Source of the DNA: Oscillospiraceae bacterium
GTDB lineage: Bacteria > Bacillota > Clostridia > Oscillospirales > Oscillospiraceae
DNA: 64,000 nucleotides
Direction of reading: 5' to 3'
Assembly (NCBI GenBank): GCA_020025275.1
Contig: JAHHSI010000001.1
Location: 1 to 64,000 of the forward strand
The notes beneath the pieces were generated by a model. That model made no database searches. It had not been told where the DNA came from and saw only the letters and a program-made list of their open reading frames with translations. Below, one piece after another: positions 16,596-24,678 of this stretch. Position 1 is the stretch's first letter, and every line of letters begins with the position of its first letter. Both the position numbers and the translations under genes were made by a program.

Positions 16596-17165
16596 CTAAG
16601 AGATGGTTTCCTTTTGTTCGCAGCGGTCGATCATTTCCTCCAGCTCGCCCTGCTTCAAAACGCAGATCCGGCGGGTGAACTCGTGGATGTCATCGTGCAT
16701 ACCGCTCTCCAGCCAGCCGTTGACAAGGCCGAAGCTGACGCACTTGAAATATTCGATGAGCAGCAGCCGGTCCTCCGGAGAGACATGGCGGTTGACCAGA
16801 ATACCGTCGACGTAGGTGGTGGCGGCGTGGGCGCAGACCCGCCACTGGTACTGCTCGAAGATGTCCCGGTTGACGGAACGGTAGATATGCAGGACTGACT
16901 TGCGATGTGCCAGAGAGAACTCGATGATGGCTTCCAGACACTCCTCGGCCGAGCGGACGGTGGGATAGCGGCGGATCAGCTCGTCGGCGTCCTCCTGCAC
17001 GATGGATTCCAGCAGCTGGGGGATGTCCTGAAAGTGGTAGTAAAAGGTGTTGCGATTCACGCCGCACTCGTTGACAATGTCACGGACGGAGATCTGCTTG
17101 AGGGGCTTTTCTTCCAGCAGCTTCAAAAAGGATTCACGGATCACTTTTTTGGTGAAGTTGGCCAT
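16596..17165 (-). CDS. TetR/AcrR-family transcriptional regulator
   Basis: A 189-residue regulator. The N-terminal HTH is typical (ISVRDIVNECGVNRNTFYYHFQDI, residues 24-47), and the C-terminal all-helical ligand domain is of the short type found in Firmicute DhaS-like and fatty-acid-type regulators (TetR_C_8 like). It likely controls itself and the downstream DUF308/lipase genes. ATG at 17165, with GGAAAGGATG upstream. A structured stretch ending in a terminator lies about 80 bases upstream on the same strand and may attenuate it. Confidence 0.88.
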   Translation of the reverse strand: MANFTKKVIRESFLKLLEEKPLKQISVRDIVNECGVNRNTFYYHFQDIPQLLESIVQEDADELIRRYPTVRSAEECLEAIIEFSLAHRKSVLHIYRSVNRDIFEQYQWRVCAHAATTYVDGILVNRHVSPEDRLLLIEYFKCVSFGLVNGWLESGMHDDIHEFTRRICVLKQGELEEMIDRCEQKETIS

Positions 17166-17240
17166 GGTTTGTCATCCTTTCCGGAATAGTTCGAATATGA
17201 TTGTATCTATAGTAGCAAATTCCACCGTCGATTGCAAACA

Positions 17241-17500
17241 AAGAAAAAAGAGCAGAGGACAAGACGTTGCTCTGCTCATGGGAAAGGAGGCTGCCCTTCT
17301 CTCGTATGCCCGCCGGTCCCGGCAGAAACACACACGATCGCAGAGACCGCCGGGAGCCCCGGTGGACACACGAGAGAATAGGAGTGTGGTCAGCGTGGTT
17401 CGATGCTCCCGCGCTGCCAAGGGCGGAGCCGGCGGAGGCCGTCGGCTCCGGGGCGAGGCCGTTTGGATGCCGCTGCCCCCGGGAGCTGCTCTCAGTGTAG
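17241..17500 (-). ncRNA. Candidate structured RNA or attenuated leader upstream of the TetR gene
   Basis: On the minus strand this GC-rich stretch can form two large hairpins. One is closed by GCTCCC/GGGAGC with inner CGGAGCCG/CGGCTCCG (17405-17486). The other is about 80 nt: outer 11-bp arms 17298-17308 and 17367-17377, inner perfect TCCCGGC/GCCGGGA. It ends at an intrinsic terminator, GAGCAGAG/CTCTGCTC, then TTTTTT (17277-17241). No open frame is convincing. I do not recognise RNase P, tmRNA, SRP, T-box or a named riboswitch. It could be a free-standing small RNA or a leader that terminates early before the TetR gene. Confidence 0.5.
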
Positions 17501-17761
17501 CCGCAGGCGTGGGAAAAAGATATGGATAACGATGTAGGAAACGTTTGGTATTCAGACAATTGGGGTGGGTTTGCCTAAAAAATACGGTAGATTTTCCCTT
17601 GAAATGTTGCTGAAAAGGAAAAATCTTCATTGTCTGGGGAGTTCTGAAAACGGGACAATGTCCGGCTTTCGGGTCAACTTCACGAAAGAACGAGAGAATT
17701 GCGGCGGACTGAACAGAAATATGGACGTGATTCTGTGAAAAACGACGAGTTCTTAGATGCT

Positions 17762-17779
17762 TTGTACAAAAATTAACAA
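17762..17779. promoter_or_regulatory. Rex-like operator 1 before adhE
   Basis: TTGTACAAAAATTAACAA agrees with the clostridial Rex consensus TTGTTAANNNNTTAACAA at 12 of 14 defined positions. Rex is the NADH/NAD-sensing repressor known to control adhE-type genes in Clostridia. Confidence 0.65.
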
Positions 17780-17785
17780 GGTAGA

Positions 17786-17803
17786 TTGTTAAAATTTAAA
17801 TAT
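17786..17803. promoter_or_regulatory. Rex-like operator 2 before adhE
   Basis: TTGTTAAAATTTAAATAT keeps the full left half-site and 4 of 7 bases of the right one. It ends 1 base before the -35 box and is spaced 24 bp from operator 1. Confidence 0.5.
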
Positions 17804-17804
17804 A

Positions 17805-17833
17805 TTGACGGTGTACAAGGGCGGTGCTATACT
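17805..17833 (+). promoter_or_regulatory. adhE promoter
   Basis: TTGACG (17805-17810), 17-bp spacer, TATACT (17828-17833), with a TGC extended -10. It implies a leader of about 225 nt to the adhE ATG. The leader contains a perfect hairpin GCCGGCAC-GGAAA-GTGCCGGC (17887-17907) of unknown role. Confidence 0.7.
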
Positions 17834-18063
17834 TTTTTTAGAGAGCAGCGCATCTGTTTCAGAGAGCAGGGAGCGGCCTTTGACGTGCCGGCACGGAAAG
17901 TGCCGGCCGTGGAAGGATAGGCCCTGCGCTCACCTTGTTCAAGGACACAAATGGGAGGAAACTCCCGTGGACTGTGTTATATTTCAAGAAAAAGGAAAGG
18001 AGTTTTTTAAGACAGCGGATTTGTAGGTACACATCACAAAGTCATACGTGAAAGAAGGAGATT

Positions 18064-20841
18064 ATGATTATGGAAAACGCATTGATCATCAACTCAGTCG
18101 AGACTTTTGAAGAAGCCCTGCCCGTGATTCGTGCTGCACAAGAAGAGTATGCCACCTTTACGCAGGAGCAGGTAGATGCTATCTGCGAGAAGGCCGCCAT
18201 GGCCGTCTCCAAGATGCGGATCCCTCTGGCAAAGATGGCCTGTGACGAGACCGGTTACGGTATCGTTGTGGATAAGGTGACCAAGAACCAGTATGCCTCC
18301 GAGCATATCTGGAACTATATGCGTCATGCCAAGACCTGTGGCATCATTGAGGAAAACCGCGCCTTCGGGACGAAGCGTGTGGCCTCGCCCAAGGGTGTCA
18401 TTGCGGCCATTACGCCCACCACCAACCCGACTTCGACCACGATTTATAAGATCCTGCTGGCCCTGAAAACCAGAAACGCCCTGATTCTCTCCCCACACCC
18501 CCATGCTGTGAACTGTTCCATTGCCGCGGCAAAGATCATGCGGGATGCCGCCATTGAGGCGGGGATGCCGCCCCATGTCCTGAGCTGGATCTCCGTTCCC
18601 AGTCTGGAGATCTCGGATGTGCTGATGAAGAAGGTGGACGTGATCATGGCCACCGGCGGCTCCGGCATGGTGCACGCTGCGTACTCCTCCGGCACCCCGG
18701 CCATCGGCGTGGGCCCCGGTAACTGCAACGTGGTCATTGATGAGACGGCCGACCTGCGCATGGCGGTAGAGTCCATCATCCACTCCAAGACCTTTGATAA
18801 TGGTATGATCTGCGCCACCGAGCAGCACATCACCGTTGTGAGCAGTGTCTACGATCAGGTCAAGGCGCTGCTGCAGGAGGCCCGCTGCTACTTCCTGAAC
18901 GATGAGGAAGCCGAAAAGGTGGCCAAGGTGTTCTTTAACCCCAAGAACCACGGTGTCAACCCGCCGGCCGTGGGACAGACGGCCGTTCGTCTGGCGGAAA
19001 TGGCGGGCATCGAGGTGCCCCGTGAGACAAAGGTCATGATCTATGAGACCGACGACACCTCCCACGATAATCCGTGGGCCAACGAGAAGCTGACCACTCT
19101 GCTGGGTATGTTCCGTGCCGAAACGCTGGACGAGGCCTATGACATCTGCGCCAAGCTGGTGTACGAGGGCGGCGCAGGCCATTCGGCGGCGCTGTATGTG
19201 GACCCCACCGAGGAGGAGAAGATCGACCGCTTCGCCGAGAAGATGAAGGCCGGCCGCATCATCATCAATACGCCTGCCTGCTTCGGCGGTCTGGGCGATC
19301 TCTATAACTTTGATATGGCGCCGTCCCTGACACTGGGGCCCGGTGCCGTGGGCCATTCGGCCTATATGGGCAACACCCAGTACCAGCAGCTGCTGGATAT
19401 TAAGGTGGTGGCCATGCGCAAGGAGAATATGCTGTGGCTGCAGCTGCCCAAGAAGGTCTATCACAAGACCGGCTGCACGCCGGTGGCCCTGCGGGAGATG
19501 AAGCACGTCTACGACTTCAAGCGGGCGTTCATCATCACCGATGCCACGCTGTATCAGCTGGGCGCCTGCGATGCCATCATCGACCAGCTCCATGAGATGG
19601 GCATTGAGACGGCGGAGTTCTTCGACATTCAGGTGGACCCCCAGATCCAGGACGCCATGAAGGGCCTGCCCAAGATGCACGAGTTCCAGCCCGATGTCAT
19701 CATCGCCGTAGGCGGCGGCTCCGCCATCGACACGGCCAAGATCATGTGGATCATGTATGAGAACCCGGAAGAGGGCTTCCTGGACATGGCCACCATCTTC
19801 CTGGATATCCGCAAGAGAATCCGCTTCTTCCCCCAGATGGGCAAGAAGGCAAAGCTGGTCTGCATCCCCACCACCGCCGGTACCGGTTCCGAGTGCACAC
19901 CCTTCACCATCATCTCCGATGCCAATACGGGCATGAAGTGGCCGCTGATCGGCTATGAGATGATGCCGGAAATGGCCATCATCGACGCCGATAACATGAT
20001 GTCCCTGCCGCCCAGAGCCACGCAGGCCTCCGGCTATGACGTGCTGACCCATGCGGTGGAGGCGTATGTCTCCACGTTTGCCACGGAGTATACCGACGGC
20101 TTCTGCAAGGAGGCCACCGAGCTGGTGTTCAACTATCTGCCCCGCGCCTATAAGTCCGCCTTCAAGGGCGCAAAGCCCGATCCCGAGGCCCGTGAGAAGA
20201 TGGCCGACGCTTCGGCACTGGCCGGCATTGCCTTTGCCAACGCCATGCTGGGGATCAACCACTCCCTGTCCCACAAGCTGGGCGGCTGGTTCCATATCCC
20301 CCACGGCACGGCCAACGCACTGCTGTTCCCCTACGTCTGCCGCTTCAATGCCCAGCGTCACCCCTATCACATGGGCACGTTCTCCCAGTATAAGTATCCG
20401 CAGGCCTTTGAGCGGTATGTGGAGCTGGGCGAGCTGATCGGCGTCAAGGGTGCCAGCGATGAGGAGACCTTTGAGAACTTCATCAAGGCCTCCGAGGAGC
20501 TGAAGAAGGAGATCGATATCCCCGAGACCATCGCCGACTGGCTGTGCATGGCCCATCCGGAGAAGAGCTTTGAGGTGTGGGAAGCCGAGTTCCTGGCCGC
20601 TGTGGACCAGATGTCCGAGTGGGCCTTCCATGATGCCTGCACCGGCTGCAACCCCGTCTATCCCACCATGGGCGAGCTGAAGGCCTGCTACCTGCGTGCC
20701 TTCTACGGCAACGAGAAGTATGCCGAGAAGTACGGCGATGCGCTGGAGGTAGAGATCACGCTGCCTCTGGAGACCCACGCCGCTTATCCCGCAGGTCTGC
20801 CGGCCGACATCGGTCTGGACAAGGTGGGCGGCTTCAACTAA
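18064..20841 (+). CDS. adhE: Bifunctional acetaldehyde-CoA/alcohol dehydrogenase
   Basis: A 925-residue AdhE, which reduces acetyl-CoA to acetaldehyde and then ethanol using two NADH and forms spirosomes in the cytosol. The N-terminal aldehyde dehydrogenase half (about 1-440) has the catalytic Cys in DNGMICATEQ. The C-terminal Fe-ADH half (about 455-900) begins LPKKVYHKTG and has GGGSAIDTAK, TTAGTGSE, GYDVLTHAVEAY and NHSLSHKLG/PHGTANA, so all metal ligands are present. It is slightly longer than the usual 860-890. ATG at 18064 with AGAAGGAG. Two Rex-like sites and a strong promoter precede it, indicating NADH-responsive control. Confidence 0.97.
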   Translation: MIMENALIINSVETFEEALPVIRAAQEEYATFTQEQVDAICEKAAMAVSKMRIPLAKMACDETGYGIVVDKVTKNQYASEHIWNYMRHAKTCGIIEENRAFGTKRVASPKGVIAAITPTTNPTSTTIYKILLALKTRNALILSPHPHAVNCSIAAAKIMRDAAIEAGMPPHVLSWISVPSLEISDVLMKKVDVIMATGGSGMVHAAYSSGTPAIGVGPGNCNVVIDETADLRMAVESIIHSKTFDNGMICATEQHITVVSSVYDQVKALLQEARCYFLNDEEAEKVAKVFFNPKNHGVNPPAVGQTAVRLAEMAGIEVPRETKVMIYETDDTSHDNPWANEKLTTLLGMFRAETLDEAYDICAKLVYEGGAGHSAALYVDPTEEEKIDRFAEKMKAGRIIINTPACFGGLGDLYNFDMAPSLTLGPGAVGHSAYMGNTQYQQLLDIKVVAMRKENMLWLQLPKKVYHKTGCTPVALREMKHVYDFKRAFIITDATLYQLGACDAIIDQLHEMGIETAEFFDIQVDPQIQDAMKGLPKMHEFQPDVIIAVGGGSAIDTAKIMWIMYENPEEGFLDMATIFLDIRKRIRFFPQMGKKAKLVCIPTTAGTGSECTPFTIISDANTGMKWPLIGYEMMPEMAIIDADNMMSLPPRATQASGYDVLTHAVEAYVSTFATEYTDGFCKEATELVFNYLPRAYKSAFKGAKPDPEAREKMADASALAGIAFANAMLGINHSLSHKLGGWFHIPHGTANALLFPYVCRFNAQRHPYHMGTFSQYKYPQAFERYVELGELIGVKGASDEETFENFIKASEELKKEIDIPETIADWLCMAHPEKSFEVWEAEFLAAVDQMSEWAFHDACTGCNPVYPTMGELKACYLRAFYGNEKYAEKYGDALEVEITLPLETHAAYPAGLPADIGLDKVGGFN

Positions 20842-20940
20842 GCCTACATATCCTGCCATTCACCCGTACGCTTTTGACACGTATGCTGGGAGGGCCGCCT
20901 GGTTTGGTCCTCCCGGCAGGAAAAGAAATGGGGTTGAGCG

Positions 20941-21858
20941 ATGTATCAGTTAAATCTTCCGAAAAAGGTCTATTTTAAAACCGGCTCGTACACGGTGGCG
21001 CTGCGGGAACTCAGCGAGGTCTATCACGCAAAGCGTGCCTTTGTGGTCAGCGATCATCATCTCTATGCCGAAGGGATCATCACGCCGGTGATCCGCTGGC
21101 TGGAGAAACAGGGCCTACGCACCGCCGAGTTCTTTACGGTGGACGATGTGCCCGCCTTTGCCGCACTGCGTGCAGCGCTGCCCGCCGTGACCGCCTTCCA
21201 CCCCGATGTCATTGTGGGCGTGGGCGGCGGTGCGGCCATGAGCGCAGCCAAGGCGCTGTGGGCGCTGTATGAGGATCCGGAGCTGGATCTGGCAGCCGCC
21301 GTGAAAGATCCGACACTCGTGCATACAGGGGGAAAGACCCTGTTGGCGCTGGTGGCCACGTCCTTTGGCAGTGGGGCGCAGAACTCTCCGTTTGCCGTGC
21401 TGCGGGACGATGCGGGAACCTTGGTGCAGCTGAAGAGCCAGTGCCTGCTGCCGGTGATTTCCAGTACCGACGCCTTCTTTACCGTCTCCATGACCGCCCG
21501 GCAGGTGCACGCCGCCGGTGCTGCGTCTCTGGCGCAGGCCATGCGTGCGCTGGCGGCCGAGGATTGCTGCGAATATACCGGCAGTCTTTTGGATCAGGCC
21601 GTTGCGGGCATCCTGCAGAATCTAACGGCGGCGGAGGCAGGCTGCCCTGCGGCCCGTGAGAAAGTCCACGATGCGGTGGGGATGGCCGGCGCCGCCTACG
21701 GAAACGTGACCCTGCCAGCCGACGTGGCAACACGGCTTTCGCCTATGAGTGCCCAAGAGCTGGTGGGCAATGCCCGTGTGACGCATTTGGCCCGGAAGCT
21801 GGGCTATGCCGACGCCGCGGCGTTGGTACAGGCCTGCGAGGCCATCTATCGGACATAG
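20941..21858 (+). CDS. Degenerate Fe-ADH paralogue, probable pseudoenzyme
   Basis: A 305-residue protein whose first 150 residues follow the C-terminal half of the AdhE just upstream (LPKKVYFKTGSYTVALREL; HPDVIVGVGGGAA). Key residues are lost: GGGSAIDTAK becomes GGGAAMSAAK (95-104), TTAGTGSE becomes TSFGSGAQ, and the GYDxxxH metal motif becomes GAASLAQ (193-199, both ligands gone). The His-rich metal-binding segment and much of the C-terminal domain are missing; normal length is about 385-400. The frame is intact and codon use matches its neighbours. This argues for a retained non-catalytic partner rather than recent decay, though early decay cannot be excluded. Weak ribosome site (GGGGTTGAG). 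Confidence 0.75.
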   Translation: MYQLNLPKKVYFKTGSYTVALRELSEVYHAKRAFVVSDHHLYAEGIITPVIRWLEKQGLRTAEFFTVDDVPAFAALRAALPAVTAFHPDVIVGVGGGAAMSAAKALWALYEDPELDLAAAVKDPTLVHTGGKTLLALVATSFGSGAQNSPFAVLRDDAGTLVQLKSQCLLPVISSTDAFFTVSMTARQVHAAGAASLAQAMRALAAEDCCEYTGSLLDQAVAGILQNLTAAEAGCPAAREKVHDAVGMAGAAYGNVTLPADVATRLSPMSAQELVGNARVTHLARKLGYADAAALVQACEAIYRT

Positions 21859-21882
21859 GCGCCGCAATCATCGGATCGATAG

Positions 21883-21917
21883 AAACCGGTCCCGACCTGT
21901 GGGTCGGGACCGGTTTT
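21883..21917. terminator. Terminator after the adhE pair
   Basis: Perfect 15-bp stem (arms 21883-21897 and 21902-21916; AAACCGGTCCCGACC and complement) with loop TGTG, ending in TTTT. Confidence 0.9.
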
Positions 21918-22012
21918 CGTTTCCCTGCCGCGAGAGAAGCATACTGCGTCCTTGCCCTGCCCAATGGCATCCCGCCATGCTTTCTCTGTGCGCTCTGTTC
22001 TTTGCGGCCTTG

Positions 22013-22026
22013 TCCGAAACAGTTCC
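22013..22026 (+). repeat. Left copy of the 14-bp direct repeat flanking the IS30 element
   Basis: TCCGAAACAGTTCC, identical to 23841-23854. It abuts the outer end of the left inverted repeat and is best read as a target-site duplication. Confidence 0.75.
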
Positions 22027-22027
22027 C

Positions 22028-22051
22028 TCAATTGAAAAATTAACTTCCAGT
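22028..22051 (+). repeat. IS30 left inverted repeat
   Basis: Begins TCAATTGAAAAATTAAC and ends TTCCAGT. It pairs with 23814-23837. Confidence 0.8.
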
Positions 22052-22248
22052 GTCAGCCATACCGCAGTGGAAGTTAATCATGCAAATTTGACCATAGAAG
22101 TTAATTATGCAAGGACCTCCGCCTGGATTGACTGACACAGATTTACAAAGTAAACTATTGTCTGCAAGGGAGCAGCATCGTCCGGTGCTGCTCTTTTGCT
22201 TGTCTCAAATTGCCCTCCCGGATGGCGGTAGTTGTCAGGAGGATTACT

Positions 22249-23535
22249 ATGGCAAAGAATACACATTTGACCCTGAGTGACCGCATTGTCATTGAATCTT
22301 CACTTCGGGACGGTTTTTCATTCAAACAGATTGCTCAAGAGCTGGGAAAGGATCCCTCTACCATTTCCAAGGAGGTCCGTGGCCACTATAAAGTCGTAGA
22401 AAAGGATACCTTCAACCCCTGCATTCACCGCCGAGAATGCAAGCATTATGCAGATCTGTGTAATCCCTGCAAATTCAAGTGGGGAAAATCCTGTAAGCAG
22501 TGTACCGGCTGTTTTACCCATTGCTCGGATTTTGAAGAAAAGCACTGCTTGAAACTCCGGAAACCGCCCTATGTCTGCAACGGGTGCAAAGAGAGAAACG
22601 GATGCAAGCTCAGACGCCATTTGTACGAGGCAAAGTTTGCTCAGACAGAATATGAGACCGTGCGTAGTGAAAGCCGTCAGGGCTTTGCAACAGCACCTGC
22701 AGAGCTGAAGCGAATTGATGATGTCATTGCTCCGCTGGTTAAGCAGGGACACTCCATTCACCAGATCTGTGTGAACAATACAGACCTCATCATGTTGGAT
22801 GAACGAACCATCTACAACTACATTGATGCCGGCCTGCTGTCCGTTGGTAATCTGGATCTACCTAGGAAAGTGCGCTACAAGGCACGGAAAAAGAAAAAGC
22901 CGCTGCGGGTAGACAAGCAGTGCCATTTAGGAAGAACTTATAACGATTTTCTGGAGTACACTGCTGCCAACCCGGATATTCCCATAGTAGAAATGGATTC
23001 TGTAGAAGGGAGAAAAGGCGGCAAGGTACTGCTGACGCTGTTCTTCCGAAATTGTAACCTTATGCTTGCTTATATCAGGGATGCCAATACGGCTCGCTCT
23101 GTGACAGAGATTTTCCAAGGACTTTATAAAACTCTGGGCAGAGAAACTTTTTGCAGACTGTTCCCCATTATTCTGACTGACCGTGGCAGTGAATTCACAG
23201 ATCCTGTATCTTTGGAATGCGATGAATGGGGTGAAGTGCGGACCCGAGTGTTCTACTGCGATCCTCAACGGCCAGACCAGAAGGGCGGTGCTGAGGTGAC
23301 CCACGAGTTTATTCGCCGAATCCTGCCCAAGGGCACCTCGTTCAATGACCTGACACAGGACGATATCTCTCTTATGATGAGTCACATCAATTCGTACACA
23401 AGAAAAAAGCTGAACAACCGGTCTGCACACCAGCTGTTCAGCTTCTTCTATGGCGAGAATACTTTGGATGGGTTGAACATCCACAAGGTTCCCGCTAATG
23501 ACATCAATCTCACACCGAGGTTGCTGAAAAAATAA
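22249..23535 (+). CDS. IS30-family transposase
   Basis: A 428-residue DDE transposase. N-terminal helix-turn-helix (FKQIAQELGKDPSTISKEV, about residues 24-42) is followed by a cysteine-rich segment with many CxxC pairs (about 65-125) and the catalytic core. The acidic residues are D in VEMDSVEGRKGG, D in LTDRGSEF and E in KGGAEVTHEF. IS30 enzymes cut and paste or copy the element using its inverted repeats. Start ATG at 22249 with AGGAGG 6 bases upstream; a longer in-frame start at 22210 has no such site. The frame is intact, so the element may still be active. Confidence 0.95.
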   Translation: MAKNTHLTLSDRIVIESSLRDGFSFKQIAQELGKDPSTISKEVRGHYKVVEKDTFNPCIHRRECKHYADLCNPCKFKWGKSCKQCTGCFTHCSDFEEKHCLKLRKPPYVCNGCKERNGCKLRRHLYEAKFAQTEYETVRSESRQGFATAPAELKRIDDVIAPLVKQGHSIHQICVNNTDLIMLDERTIYNYIDAGLLSVGNLDLPRKVRYKARKKKKPLRVDKQCHLGRTYNDFLEYTAANPDIPIVEMDSVEGRKGGKVLLTLFFRNCNLMLAYIRDANTARSVTEIFQGLYKTLGRETFCRLFPIILTDRGSEFTDPVSLECDEWGEVRTRVFYCDPQRPDQKGGAEVTHEFIRRILPKGTSFNDLTQDDISLMMSHINSYTRKKLNNRSAHQLFSFFYGENTLDGLNIHKVPANDINLTPRLLKK

Positions 23536-23813
23536 ACCGAACAACCGCCATTCGGAAGCAATATTGCTGTCCTCAGGGGTGGAAGTAAGTCTTGCGAAAA
23601 AAGCAAGTGTCCTTTCACCTCTGGTTGTTATGCCCGTTTTTATAAATCGGTGTTTGACTGATATCCATTTTACCATAGGTTCTGCTGGTGGGCAACTTAT
23701 TTGGTTTTGTAACTTCCAGTTTGCATTTGCAAATTCCAGCAAAACCAGAAAATCCTGATTAAGCGGAATTTACTTTTGCAAGCTTTTCTCAGAACCAACT
23801 TTTACTTTTACAA

Positions 23814-23837
23814 ACTGGAACTTAAATTTGCAATTGA
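23814..23837 (-). repeat. IS30 right inverted repeat
   Basis: Read on the minus strand it begins TCAATTGCAAATTTAAG and ends TTCCAGT, matching the left end. Confidence 0.8.
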
Positions 23838-23840
23838 CCC

Positions 23841-23854
23841 TCCGAAACAGTTCC
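23841..23854 (+). repeat. Right copy of the 14-bp direct repeat flanking the IS30 element
   Basis: TCCGAAACAGTTCC, identical to 22013-22026. Bases outside the two copies differ, so the duplication is exactly 14 bp. Confidence 0.75.
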
Positions 23855-23880
23855 GCGGTGCTATATGTACACAATACAGC

Positions 23881-23909
23881 AAGTATTTATCGTATTACGA
23901 TAAATACTT
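23881..23909. promoter_or_regulatory. 29-bp perfect palindrome, candidate operator
   Basis: Two 13-bp arms (AAGTATTTATCGT and ACGATAAATACTT) flank ATT. It ends one base before the -35 box of the next promoter, an ideal place for an activator or repressor dimer. Confidence 0.7.
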
Positions 23910-23910
23910 A

Positions 23911-23939
23911 TTGACAATCGAGAATACTGGGAATATACT
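23911..23939 (+). promoter_or_regulatory. Promoter of the DUF2975 operon
   Basis: Consensus TTGACA (23911-23916), 17-bp spacer, TATACT (23934-23939), 30 bases before the first ATG. Confidence 0.8.
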
Positions 23940-23969
23940 AAGGGCATCAAATCAGGAGGTCGATGCTCT

Positions 23970-24452
23970 ATGAAACAGACAACTTGGGCCAGATGGCTGC
24001 GTGTTATGATCGTGGGGGCGGCGCTGTGCGCCGCAGTGGTGTATGCCCTGGTGCTTCCCACGGCGGGGCAGGAACTGGCGAAGATCGGGGAGGGTGCGTT
24101 TGCCGCTTGCTATTGGCCGTGGCTCGTTTTCCTCTGGGCTACGGGACTTCCCGTCGGGGCGGCACTGGTGTGTGCATGGACCATTGCCGGCAACATCGGG
24201 ACGGACCGGGCCTTCACTCGTGCCAACGCAAAACTCCTGCGGACCATTGCCGGCTTGGCCTGCGTAGATTCCGGCTTTTTTCTGGCGGGAAATGTGGTGT
24301 TTTTGTTCCTGAACATGAATCACCCCTCCGTGGTGCTGCTGTCGCTGTTGGTGGTGTTTCTGGGTGTGGCTATGGCCGTGGCTGCGGCGGCACTGGCGCA
24401 CTTGGTGATGAAGGCAGCAGAATTGCAGGATCAGAGCGATTGGACCATATAG
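23970..24452 (+). CDS. DUF2975 membrane protein
   Basis: A 160-residue protein with four hydrophobic helices (about 10-28, 46-68, 91-112, 121-146) and the family motif around NIGTDRAFTRANAKLLRTIA. DUF2975 proteins of unknown role are very often encoded just before a small Cro-type regulator, as here; some pairs behave as membrane sensor plus regulator. Start ATG at 23970 with AGGAGG 10 bases upstream. First gene of a three-gene run. Confidence 0.8.
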   Translation: MKQTTWARWLRVMIVGAALCAAVVYALVLPTAGQELAKIGEGAFAACYWPWLVFLWATGLPVGAALVCAWTIAGNIGTDRAFTRANAKLLRTIAGLACVDSGFFLAGNVVFLFLNMNHPSVVLLSLLVVFLGVAMAVAAAALAHLVMKAAELQDQSDWTI

Positions 24453-24461
24453 GAGGGCACC

Positions 24462-24677
24462 ATGGAAGGCGAAATCATTTTCAATATTGACGTTATGCTG
24501 GCCAAGCGGAAGATGAGCGTGACGGAGCTGGCCGAACGGGTGGGCATCACCATTGCCAACATTTCCGTTTTGAAAAACGGTAAGGCTAAGGCGCTGAAAA
24601 TGTCCACACTGGTGAAGCTGTGTCAGGCGCTGGATTGCCAGCCGGGGGATCTTTTGGAGTATCGGGAGGTGGAATAA
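24462..24677 (+). CDS. Small Cro/C1-type HTH regulator (YozG-like)
   Basis: A 71-residue protein that is almost entirely one XRE helix-turn-helix domain (MSVTELAERVGITIANISVLKNGKAK, then LVKLCQALDCQPGDLLEY). These single-domain regulators pair with DUF2975 proteins. The 29-bp palindrome at the operon promoter is a plausible target. ATG at 24462 with AGGAGGG; 9 bases after the DUF2975 gene. Confidence 0.88.
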   Translation: MEGEIIFNIDVMLAKRKMSVTELAERVGITIANISVLKNGKAKALKMSTLVKLCQALDCQPGDLLEYREVE

Positions 24678-24678
24678 A

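Larger units (their letters stand above)
22027..23840 (+). mobile_element. IS30-family insertion sequence, about 1.8 kb
   Basis: Imperfect terminal inverted repeats (24 bp, 22028-22051 and 23814-23837, about 21 matches; both start TCAATTG and end TTCCAGT on the inward-reading strand) enclose one transposase gene. A 14-bp direct repeat flanks the element. Subterminal sequence is rich in further copies of the TTAACTTCCA/TGGAAGTTAA core, including a perfect 10-bp dyad at the left end and two GAAGTTAAT(C/T)ATGCAA copies, likely transposase sites. Base composition is more AT-rich than the neighbours. It lies between genes, so no coding sequence is broken. Confidence 0.85.

Noticed and set aside
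17172..17630. 152-codon minus-strand frame upstream of the TetR gene
   Set aside because: Spans the large hairpins and the terminator; Arg/Pro/Ala-rich with no domain. A structured RNA explains the region better.
17805..18026. 73-codon frame in the adhE leader
   Set aside because: It would start at the -35 box of the adhE promoter and so cannot be on the main transcript; no ribosome site.
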